NCBI GenBank assembly: GCA_021812735.1
Contig: JAKAMV010000217.1
Span: forward strand, 1 to 11,742
Direction: 5' to 3'
Length of the DNA: 11,742 nucleotides
DNA from: Chloroflexota bacterium
GTDB lineage: Bacteria; Chloroflexota; Limnocylindria; Limnocylindrales; CSP1-4
Both the position numbers and the translations under genes were made by a program. Below the pieces are notes generated by a model. It saw nothing but the letters and a program-made list of their open reading frames with translations, did not search any database and was not told the DNA's origin. The stretch's first letter is position 1, and each line of letters opens with the position of its first letter. Below, piece by piece: positions 1 to 4,915 of the stretch.

Positions 1-345
1 GCGCTGCGCGCGGAGGGATCGTTTCGGACGGTCGCGGCGCGGGGGATGACACACGTCCACCTGCGGGGCTGTGGCGGTGAGCTGTTCGTGGTTGCGATCA
101 ACGCGGGCGAGGCGGCCGATCGGATCGAGCTGGCGCTGCCGGAGGCGGCTGGGCGGACGCTGGTGGCCGAAGCGCTGCCGGGCTGGACCACGCCGGCGGG
201 GGGCGGGTACGTCGCGGTCGAGTCGGTGGGGGCGGGGAGGCACGCGCTGGGATCGGCCGAGATCGGACCAATCGGGGTGGGGGCGGGGCCGGTGGTGATC
301 GAGGTGCTGGGCCGCGCTGGGCTGGTGCTGCGCGCGGTCGATTGA
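1..345 (+). CDS. C-terminal end of a probable GH13 alpha-amylase-family enzyme (5' truncated)
   Basis: The reading frame is open from the first base of the window to TGA at 343-345 and gives 114 residues, so the start and catalytic barrel lie outside. The piece contains a stretch reading LFVVAINAGEAADRIELALP, followed by alternating hydrophobic beta-strand-like segments and a final strand ending VLRAVD. A phrase of the type 'vvaiNaGea.drielalP' is typical of the beta-sandwich domain C at the end of maltogenic amylases, neopullulanases and cyclomaltodextrinases, which cleave alpha-1,4-glucans. No catalytic residue is visible here, so the substrate cannot be judged. An internal ATG at 46 is not a credible start because the frame is coding-like before it. 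A hairpin lies about 60 bases after the stop. The family call rests on the C-terminal domain only. Confidence 0.6.
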   Translation, partial: ALRAEGSFRTVAARGMTHVHLRGCGGELFVVAINAGEAADRIELALPEAAGRTLVAEALPGWTTPAGGGYVAVESVGAGRHALGSAEIGPIGVGAGPVVIEVLGRAGLVLRAVD

Positions 346-543
346 GCACCGCCCGACGGGACGGGGGCGCAAGTCCACAAGGGGACTGGCCGGGGCGCGC
401 TGCACCGGCTGGCTCAGCCGGGCCGAGCCCGCGCGGGCGGGCCGCGCTGGCTCGGACGCGCTGCACCGACTCCGAGGGCGGGCGTGCCATCCGTTGGCGC
501 AGCCGATGCCCCGGTCGCGGGCCCGCGCCTATACTCCGGCGGA
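346..543 (+). other. Structured spacer with direct and inverted repeats
   Basis: This 198-base spacer is dense in self-complementary sequence. CCGGCTG (405-411) and CAGCCGG (415-421) form a 7-bp stem with a 3-base loop. GCCCGCGCGGGC (427-438) is a perfect 12-bp palindrome. CCGAGCC (423-429) pairs with GGCTCGG (449-455). The 12-mer CGCGCTGCACCG occurs at 396-407 and again at 457-468, bracketing these structures. The first hairpin could terminate the upstream gene, although no T-run follows. The frame opening with GTG at 484 runs into the next gene, but the promoter-like hexamer at 530 argues that 484 is not the real start. Confidence 0.6.
530..535 (+). promoter_or_regulatory. -10 hexamer TATACT of a probable leaderless promoter
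   Basis: TATACT differs from the TATAAT consensus at one base. No TTGACA-like -35 sits 16-18 bases upstream. Transcription would begin about 7-8 bases downstream, essentially at the GTG at 544, so the mRNA would have no leader. The same arrangement recurs at 7852 and 4841. Confidence 0.5.
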
Positions 544-1350
544 GTGGCAGATCTTCCGTTCAGCTTCACGAACCCCGCCATCGCCACGCAGCTGAGGCGC
601 GTCGTCGACCGCGAGGAGAAGATCCCGCGGGCGATCGCCGAGATCGGCGAGATCGCCGGGCGCGACGTCGTCGTGCTTCACGTGGACGGCGGCATCCGAT
701 CCGCCCAGCTGCGCGCACTCGGTGCGCGTGTGACCGCGTCAGAGGGGGATGGCCGCGAGCTGCGGCCGAAGTGTGCGGACGTCGTCGTGCGGTACTGGGG
801 TGAGGCGGGTGCCGTGGCGGTCCCTCCACCCGGCGCGATCGCAGCCGCCGAGCGCCTGCTGCGCCCGCAGGGCCGCCTCTTGATCGTGGCGGACTACGGG
901 CGGGACGACGTGGCGCGCTTGCGCCCGGAAGGCGAGACTCCCGAGGTGTACCGCGCATTGCGAGCGCGGGATGCGGAGTTCATCGAGCAGGGCTTCAAGC
1001 TGCGCGTGATCCACGGGTGGTGGACGTTCGACTCGGTCGAGGAGGCGACGGGCTTTCTGGGCGAGGCGTTCGGGGATCGTGGGTTGCAGGTCGCGGCCGG
1101 GATGCGACGCCCGCGGCTGTCGCACAAGGTCGTGATCTACCACCGCGATGAGGCGGATCGGCCGGTGGATCGGGAGCAGTCGGCAACGGCGACGGGCGAC
1201 GGGCGTGGCCGCGGACGTCCGAGGGGCGGCGGCGTGACCGGCGGCGGCGTGACCGGTGGCGCGACCGGCGGCGTGACGCTGGACGGTCGCGATAGCGCGA
1301 CGGCCCGCACGATTGCGCATCGCCGAGGAGCGGTGAGTGGCCAGGGCTGA
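544..1350 (+). CDS. SAM-dependent methyltransferase-fold protein, degenerate, with low-complexity tail
   Basis: The product has 268 residues from GTG 544. That start is chosen because a TATACT box ends 8 bases before it; a longer frame from GTG 484 would run through this box. The segment VVVLHVDGGIRS (about residues 42-53) sits where class I methyltransferases have their SAM-binding glycine loop, but lacks the usual D-x-G-x-G-x-G spacing. Residues near 105-115 (LLRPQGRLLIVADYG) match the strand after the 'L.pgG.l.i' turn of that fold, and WWTFDSVEEATGFL near residues 160-175 resembles the late helical part. From about residue 203 the protein becomes a Gly/Arg/Thr-rich tail containing GGGVTGGGVTGG, encoded by a DNA repeat. 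The changed glycine loop means SAM binding is uncertain. The end overlaps the next gene by 14 bases, implying one transcript. Substrate unknown. Confidence 0.55.
   Translation: MADLPFSFTNPAIATQLRRVVDREEKIPRAIAEIGEIAGRDVVVLHVDGGIRSAQLRALGARVTASEGDGRELRPKCADVVVRYWGEAGAVAVPPPGAIAAAERLLRPQGRLLIVADYGRDDVARLRPEGETPEVYRALRARDAEFIEQGFKLRVIHGWWTFDSVEEATGFLGEAFGDRGLQVAAGMRRPRLSHKVVIYHRDEADRPVDREQSATATGDGRGRGRPRGGGVTGGGVTGGATGGVTLDGRDSATARTIAHRRGAVSGQG
1225..1278 (+). repeat. In-frame GC-rich tandem repeat
   Basis: Two perfect 15-bp copies of GGCGGCGGCGTGACC (1225-1239 and 1240-1254) are followed by two 12-bp variants, GGTGGCGCGACC (1255-1266) and GGCGGCGTGACG (1267-1278). The unit is a multiple of three, so the frame is kept and the repeat encodes the Gly-Val-Thr tail of the methyltransferase-like protein. 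Copy number is likely to vary between strains. Confidence 0.85.
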
Positions 1351-1714
1351 CCCGCCCGCCCGCGTCCGCCGCGACGCCCGCGGGCTGGGTGCCACCGGGT
1401 CGGGGGTGCGCCAGCGGCGCCTCGACACAACCAGGAGCCTCTTTCTCGTCGCGTTCTTGGGGTCTCTCGCGTTCCTGGGATGGGGGGTCCTGGATCGCAG
1501 CAGCAACCAGGTCGCCATCCTGGTGGCGGGGCTGCTGATCCTGTCGCTCACGCTCGCTTCGCTCGCGGTCGCGGGCGCGATCGTCGCGTACCGGGCCGGA
1601 CGCGCCGGCGACGGGGCGCGCGCGTTTTGGGCGGCACTGTTAGGGGGTCTCGCTGGGCTGGCGGCGTGGGGATGTCTCGCCGCGGCGGCGGTGCTGGCAT
1701 TGCTCTACGCATGA
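1337..1714 (+). CDS. Small membrane protein with three predicted transmembrane helices
   Basis: The product has 125 residues from GTG 1337. GAGGAG at 1325-1330 stands 6 bases upstream as a good Shine-Dalgarno site, which decides this start. The first 30 residues are rich in Arg and Asp and probably cytoplasmic. Hydrophobic segments follow at about residues 34-52, 58-84 and 95-124, and the protein ends in the last helix (LALLYA). The helices contain small-residue motifs (GLLILSLTLASLAVAG; LLGGLAGLAAWG) that suit tight packing. I recognise no family. The gene overlaps the end of the methyltransferase-like gene by 14 bases in another frame, so the two are probably translationally coupled, but nothing in either sequence shows a joint function. 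Confidence 0.7.
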   Translation: MARADPPARVRRDARGLGATGSGVRQRRLDTTRSLFLVAFLGSLAFLGWGVLDRSSNQVAILVAGLLILSLTLASLAVAGAIVAYRAGRAGDGARAFWAALLGGLAGLAAWGCLAAAAVLALLYA

Positions 1715-1833
1715 GCGGGATCCGACGCTCGACACCGAACGTGACCGGCTTCTCGCACGTGGCCCGGTTCGAACGGCGCTTGGCTCGCCTGCGCGGCCGG
1801 TTCGGCGACGGGACGTGTACACTCGCGAGCCGG
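1715..1833 (+). other. Spacer upstream of tRNA-Glu
   Basis: This is a 119-base gap with no convincing gene. The 8-mer CCGGTTCG occurs at 1764-1771 and 1797-1804, 33 bases apart. A TACACT box at 1818 is the only promoter-like element seen. Confidence 0.5.
1818..1823 (+). promoter_or_regulatory. -10 hexamer TACACT for tRNA-Glu
   Basis: TACACT ends 10 bases before the first base of the tRNA, which would give a leader of only a few nucleotides to be removed by RNase P. No -35 match is seen at the normal distance. The hexamer is identical to the one at 7852. Confidence 0.5.
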
Positions 1834-1910
1834 GGCCCCATCGTCTAGAGGCCCAGGACGCCGCCCTTTCAAGGCGGAGATCAGGGGTTCGAATCCCCTT
1901 GGGGCTACCA
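1834..1910 (+). tRNA. tRNA-Glu, anticodon TTC, with encoded CCA
   Basis: The cloverleaf can be drawn in full. The acceptor strand GGCCCCA (1834-1840) pairs with TGGGGCT (1900-1906), with a G-U pair at the first position. The anticodon stem is CCGCC (1861-1865) with GGCGG (1873-1877) around the loop CTTTCAA, giving anticodon TTC at 1868-1870, which reads GAA and GAG. The T arm is AGGGG-TTCGAAT-CCCCT. The discriminator is A1907 and CCA (1908-1910) is encoded. The D arm carries the TCTAGAGGCCCAGGA pattern typical of tRNA-Glu. Confidence 0.97.
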
Positions 1911-2084
1911 GCTTCGCGCCTGTCTCGCGGCTGGCGGCGAGGAGAATTCGGCGGCGAAGCGTCTCCGGAGACGCCGGCCGCGAGTCGCACCGGCAACCGC
2001 CCGCAGCGGCGACAATAGACGGGGCATCCCCCCGACGCGACGGGCGCGCGTGGGCGGCGCTTTGGAAGCACCACGAGAGGGCGT
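1911..2084 (+). other. Spacer between tRNA-Glu and the putative zinc-protein gene
   Basis: A perfect 16-bp palindrome, GCGTCTCCGGAGACGC, lies at 1959-1974, about 50 bases after the tRNA. It could act as a terminator hairpin (no T-run follows) or as a dimeric-protein site. GACAAT at 2011-2016 is a weak -10 candidate for the next gene, with no -35. A short frame through here merely shadows the tRNA. Confidence 0.45.
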
Positions 2085-2459
2085 ATGGCCAAGACGTTTC
2101 GCGGCAACGAGTACCTGGGGATCCGGATCCCGACGATCTTCGGCGAGTCGGACGCACGCCGGTGCGCGGGGTGCGGCGAACACATCGACGGCCGGCCCTT
2201 CCGCCTCTCGATCATGGACATCGTGTCGACCGAAACGCCGGCCTGGGCCGACCAGCATGCGCGCCTGAACCCCGGCCCGCACCAGTTTCACGATGATCCC
2301 GCCTGCGTCCGGACGTGGCTCCGCGAACGCGGGTACCTGGTCTGTCGTCTCTCGGCGATCCGCACGATCATGCGACCGGTCGCGATCCCCGGCGACCCTG
2401 CACGTTGGGGCGTCTGCGACGGGCTACACCACGAGGCGCACGAGTTCGTGCCCGCGTAG
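2085..2459 (+). CDS. Small putative zinc-binding protein of unknown function
   Basis: The product has 124 residues from ATG 2085, with GAGAGG at 2075-2080 as ribosome-binding site. A C-A-G-C-G knuckle at Cys27/Cys30 is followed by EHIDGRPFRLS. A second cluster, H66-Q-F-H69-x4-C74 followed by V-R-T-W-L, could supply the other ligands. The arrangement CxxC, about 35 residues, then H/H and C is a plausible single zinc site of ribbon or treble-clef type. Cys87 and Cys110 are further cysteines. No signal peptide or membrane segment is present. The lone knuckle resembles LIM-like 'CaGCge.I.gr.f' sequences, but the protein is too short for a tandem LIM domain. I recognise no family; a soluble metal-binding or DNA/RNA-associated protein would fit. 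It appears to be a single-gene transcript. Confidence 0.6.
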   Translation: MAKTFRGNEYLGIRIPTIFGESDARRCAGCGEHIDGRPFRLSIMDIVSTETPAWADQHARLNPGPHQFHDDPACVRTWLRERGYLVCRLSAIRTIMRPVAIPGDPARWGVCDGLHHEAHEFVPA

Positions 2460-2472
2460 GCAGGGGCACACG

Positions 2473-2489
2473 GGCCGGCAACGCCGGCC
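2473..2489 (+). terminator. Hairpin after the putative zinc-protein gene
   Basis: GGCCGGC (2473-2479) and GCCGGCC (2483-2489) form a perfect 7-bp stem around loop AAC, 13 bases after the stop codon. The position fits transcription termination, but no T-run follows. Confidence 0.4.
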
Positions 2490-2547
2490 TCGATGGGGAC
2501 GCGGCCGACTCGCCACGGACCGGACCGCGGCCGACCAGGCGCGGCGT

Positions 2548-2576
2548 TTGACGACCATCGCGCGTCCTCCTACGAT
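2548..2576 (+). promoter_or_regulatory. Canonical housekeeping promoter for the MerR-like gene
   Basis: TTGACG (2548-2553) and TACGAT (2571-2576) are separated by exactly 17 bases and match the sigma-70/SigA consensus at five of six and four of six positions. It is the only clear two-part promoter in the window. The predicted start near 2583 leaves a leader of about 67 bases before ATG 2651. It also rules out GTG 2579, which would lie upstream of the transcription start. Confidence 0.75.
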
Positions 2577-2650
2577 GCGTGCGACCGCGCCGGCCGCGAT
2601 ACCCAGATTTGCCAAGATTCCGGGGCGGGACAGGAGCCGCAGGCACGCGC

Positions 2651-3373
2651 ATGGCGTCCCCGCGCAGCAGATCCCAGAGCGACACCTGGCTCTCCCTCGG
2701 TCCCGCGAGCCGCCTCGTGGGCGTGGGTCCCGAGACACTCCGCCGCTGGGCCGATGAGGGTCGTGTCGCCGCTTTCTTCACGCCGGGTGGCCACCGACGC
2801 TTCAGCCGCCGTTCGCTGGAGCGACTCGTCCGCACCGCGACCCCGGTTCGTGCCTCTCTGGCACGGCTCGGAGCGACGCCCGAACGGCTCGCTGCCGCCT
2901 ACCGCCGGACGTACGTGGCGCGTCACCGCTCATCCGGGTTGCAGGCAGGGGCTGCGAGCGGGGCTGGCACCGGCGAACCAGCCGGCGGCACCGGCGCTTG
3001 GGGCATCCCCGACCCGTTTCGTTTCGTGTCGCCCGCGGATCGCGAGACGTTCCGCATCGAGGGCCGCCAGCTGATCGAGGCCCTGGTGCGCCATCTCGAC
3101 GCGGAGGAGGTCGCCCCCGCGGAGATCGCATTGGCCGACGCTGTCGGGCTGGTTGAGACGCTCGGCGGTCGCCTGGCGCGTTCGGGGGTCAGCCTGACCG
3201 ATGCGGTCACGCTCTTCGTGGCTGCCCGCCGTCCGTTCCTCGCCGAGATCGCCGCCGTCGGGCGCCGTCGCGCCCTGGACCCGGGGCGGCTGGCGGAGCT
3301 GTATGAGCGTGCCTCGATCGCGCTCGATCGGCTCCTCGTCGTCCTGGTCCAGGCACATCGCGCCGCCGCGTAG
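2651..3373 (+). CDS. MerR/BldC-type HTH transcriptional regulator with helical C-terminal domain
   Basis: The product has 240 residues from ATG 2651, preceded by GCAGG at 2639-2643. A longer frame from GTG 2579 is rejected because the promoter places the transcript start downstream of it. Residues 12-62 form a winged helix-turn-helix: WLSLGPASRLVGVGPETLRRW is the HTH, and the wing carries T44-P-G-G-H-R-R-F51, the signature of MerR- and excisionase-type DNA binders. A Gly/Ala linker follows at about 90-118. Residues 120-240 are all-helical, beginning PFRFVSPADRETFRIEGRQLIEAL. This resembles helical sensor domains such as the RsbR N-terminal type; that likeness is a judgement by eye. No metal-binding cysteine is present, unlike classical metal-sensing MerR. 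The next gene downstream encodes a membrane protein, a likely but unproven target. Confidence 0.75.
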   Translation: MASPRSRSQSDTWLSLGPASRLVGVGPETLRRWADEGRVAAFFTPGGHRRFSRRSLERLVRTATPVRASLARLGATPERLAAAYRRTYVARHRSSGLQAGAASGAGTGEPAGGTGAWGIPDPFRFVSPADRETFRIEGRQLIEALVRHLDAEEVAPAEIALADAVGLVETLGGRLARSGVSLTDAVTLFVAARRPFLAEIAAVGRRRALDPGRLAELYERASIALDRLLVVLVQAHRAAA

Positions 3374-3382
3374 GGGCAGCGG

Positions 3383-3565
3383 GTGAGCGCCACCGTCGGT
3401 CCGGCTCGATCGTGCCGCGTGGGTCGCATGCGGCGAGCGGCGTGCCAGCGCTGGTGGCTTTGCAGCGCTGGCGGACCGACCGTGACCTGGCGCGAGATCG
3501 TTCGAGCAACCGGCATGTCCGGCACGAGCGCGGTCCTGCGGATGCAGGCCGCGGAGGAGTGGTGA
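3383..3565 (+). CDS. Possible 60-residue small protein (doubtful)
   Basis: GTG 3383 opens a frame 9 bases after the regulator's stop and ends with TGA at 3563-3565, one base before the ATG of the membrane-protein gene. Third codon positions are mostly G or C, as in neighbouring genes. The C-terminal half (TWREIVRATGMSGTSAVLRM) could form a helix-turn-helix-like pair. Against it, the middle part (CQRWWLCSAG) is exactly what a perfect DNA hairpin at 3445-3471 encodes, and no good ribosome site precedes the GTG. The alternative is that this 193-base stretch is a non-coding control region. Confidence 0.25.
   Translation: MSATVGPARSCRVGRMRRAACQRWWLCSAGGPTVTWREIVRATGMSGTSAVLRMQAAEEW
3445..3471 (+). 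promoter_or_regulatory. 9-bp hairpin made from a repeated palindrome
   Basis: CCAGCGCTG (3445-3453) is perfectly complementary to CAGCGCTGG (3463-3471) across a 9-base loop. CCAGCGCTGG is itself a 10-bp palindrome, so the 9-mer CAGCGCTGG also occurs as a direct repeat 17 bases apart (3446 and 3463). The element lies between the MerR-like gene and the membrane-protein gene. It could be an RNA attenuator or terminator, or a double operator for a dimeric regulator. Confidence 0.5.
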
Positions 3566-3566
3566 G

Positions 3567-4658
3567 ATGAGCCTGTCCGTCTTCCTGGCCGCCGCGACCG
3601 CGGTGATCGGTCTGGTCTTCGCGGTCGCGCTGCTCGACCAGTACCGCACCAGGCGCCACACCTTTCAGCTGGTGTGGGCGATCGGGATGCTCTTCTACGG
3701 CATCGCCGCGGGCGCCGAGGCGATCGCCGCGGCGTCCGGCTGGAACGAGCTCCTCTACCGCACGTACTACCTGACGGGCGCGGTCTGGTCCGTCGCATGG
3801 CTCGGACTGGGGACCGCCTACCTCCTCGCGCGCACGCGCTTTGGGTACGCCTTTGCGGTCAGCCTCTTCCTCGCCGGGCTCTTCACGTTCCTGACCGACG
3901 CGAAGTACCACTATCCGAACTCGGGACTTGCGCCGGGCCTCTACTTCATCGGAGCTGCGCTGCTCGCGATCGTGATCGCCGTCGCCACCTATTTCGAGAG
4001 CCACCGCTGGCCCACGATCGCCGCAGTCGCCGTCGCTGGTGCGACGGTGCTCAGCCTGGTCTTGATGCTGGGCACCGCGCTGCCGGCGCCGGGCTACCAG
4101 CTCGATCCGGCGACCAGACAGCCGGTGTTCGATCTGTTGCCCGGCACGCTGCGCCTGTTGACGCCGTACATGAACGTGACCGGTGCGTTCTCGCTGCTGC
4201 TCGGCGCGGTCTTTTCGACCTACGTGTTCATGCCGAAGCGCCGTGTGCTGGCCTACTCGCTCGACCCGACGCAACCGGGCGACCAGTTCCTCTTCAACCT
4301 GCTGATCGCCCCGGTCGCCATCGCGGTGAACCTGGTCGCGTCGCTCCCCGGAGCGGCCCGGGCGCTGGTCGCAGGCCGCCTGCACAGCCGCGTCCCCTCG
4401 ACGATCCTGATCGCCATCGGCGCCTTCATCCCGGCCGTCACCGACAGCGCCAGCCGGTTCGGGGACCCGGCGTTCCGGGAGCTCGGCCATTTCCTCGGTG
4501 TGGTCTTCATCTTCGCGGGGTTCCTGGTCTCGATCGAGGTGTTCGCGGACGTGCGCGTGCCGTTTACGAGGATCGTCTTGTTCCACGGACGACAGGAGCG
4601 GTCCGGGGCGGAGGATGAGGTTGGCCCGGGCGGCGCGCACGCCCCCGCCGCCCACTGA
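3567..4658 (+). CDS. Polytopic integral membrane protein of unknown function
   Basis: The product has 363 residues from ATG 3567. GGAGGAG at 3553-3559, 7 bases upstream, is the strongest ribosome site in the window and fixes the start. Hydrophobic segments lie near residues 4-24, 33-55, 67-88, 93-110, 123-143, 149-171, 201-222, 241-262, 278-296 and 305-327, giving nine or ten membrane helices. A periplasmic-looking loop (GYQLDPATRQPVFDLLPG, about 176-193) separates an N-terminal six-helix block from the rest. Positive loops such as MPKRRV suggest cytoplasmic sides. The tail after residue 340 is polar and Gly/Ala-rich. No transporter, enzyme or channel signature is recognised. It follows the MerR-like gene, and no promoter box was seen in the gap, so co-transcription is possible. 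Confidence 0.75.
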   Translation: MSLSVFLAAATAVIGLVFAVALLDQYRTRRHTFQLVWAIGMLFYGIAAGAEAIAAASGWNELLYRTYYLTGAVWSVAWLGLGTAYLLARTRFGYAFAVSLFLAGLFTFLTDAKYHYPNSGLAPGLYFIGAALLAIVIAVATYFESHRWPTIAAVAVAGATVLSLVLMLGTALPAPGYQLDPATRQPVFDLLPGTLRLLTPYMNVTGAFSLLLGAVFSTYVFMPKRRVLAYSLDPTQPGDQFLFNLLIAPVAIAVNLVASLPGAARALVAGRLHSRVPSTILIAIGAFIPAVTDSASRFGDPAFRELGHFLGVVFIFAGFLVSIEVFADVRVPFTRIVLFHGRQERSGAEDEVGPGGAHAPAAH

Positions 4659-4669
4659 TCGGTCGCCAG

Positions 4670-4729
4670 CCGACGGCACCCCGGCCGAGCGCACCTCGGC
4701 CGATGGCACCTTGGCCGACGGCACCCCGG
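4670..4729 (+). repeat. Four-copy 15-bp tandem repeat downstream of the membrane-protein gene
   Basis: The units are CCGACGGCACCCCGG (4670-4684), CCGAGCGCACCTCGG (4685-4699), CCGATGGCACCTTGG (4700-4714) and CCGACGGCACCCCGG (4715-4729). The first and last are identical and the middle two differ at three positions each. A degenerate fifth unit begins at 4730. The array begins 11 bases after the stop codon. In one plus-strand frame it would read as an Ala-Asp-Gly-Thr-Pro pentapeptide repeat, but no gene start serves that frame. Confidence 0.85.
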
Positions 4730-4761
4730 CCGACCCCGCCGGAGCGAGCGACCCGACCCTG

Positions 4762-4796
4762 GCCACCGGCCGAGCCCTGACCTGGTGGCCGGTGGC
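4762..4796 (+). terminator. 10-bp hairpin between the membrane-protein gene and galU
   Basis: GCCACCGGCC (4762-4771) pairs perfectly with GGCCGGTGGC (4787-4796) around a 15-base loop. It sits after the membrane-protein gene and before the galU promoter, where a terminator is expected. No T-run follows. Confidence 0.45.
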
Positions 4797-4840
4797 GGCG
4801 TCGCCGCTGGACCGGTACGCTCGCCGCGGGGACCGGTGCG

Positions 4841-4846
4841 TATACT
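4841..4846 (+). promoter_or_regulatory. -10 hexamer TATACT upstream of galU
   Basis: This is the same hexamer as at 530, again without a matching -35. The transcript would begin near 4852-4854, about 62 bases before the galU ATG and right at a GTG that opens a 13-codon frame. Confidence 0.55.
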
Positions 4847-4851
4847 GGCCC

Positions 4852-4893
4852 GTGCCGTCGCGCCGCACCGATCCCGCGGCCGCCGGGGCCTGA
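4852..4893 (+). CDS. Possible leaderless 13-codon upstream frame before galU
   Basis: GTG 4852 begins 5 bases after the TATACT box, at the predicted transcript start. It runs VPSRRTDPAAAGA to TGA at 4891-4893, 22 bases before the galU start codon. Leaderless GTG starts appear twice elsewhere in the window with the same geometry. The peptide has no recognisable function. It may be a regulatory upstream frame or a chance GTG. Confidence 0.25.
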   Translation: MPSRRTDPAAAGA

Positions 4894-4915
4894 CCGACAT
4901 CCCACGGGGAGTCCC

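Noticed and set aside
484..543. Upstream start GTG 484 for the methyltransferase-like gene
   Set aside because: It would place the TATACT promoter box inside the gene and adds 20 residues without family likeness.
1764..1777. T-loop-like GGTTCGAAC upstream of tRNA-Glu, a possible second tRNA
   Set aside because: The flanking bases do not form a T stem and no acceptor or anticodon arm can be drawn.
1834..1910. tRNA-Glu as an integration site for a mobile element
   Set aside because: No integrase, no repeated tRNA 3' end and no change in composition were seen downstream within the window.
2579..2650. GTG 2579 as start of the MerR-like protein
   Set aside because: It lies between the -10 box and the predicted transcription start, so it would not be in the mRNA.
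1225..4729. Tandem repeats as a CRISPR array
   Set aside because: Units are 15 bp with no spacers, and no cas gene is present.
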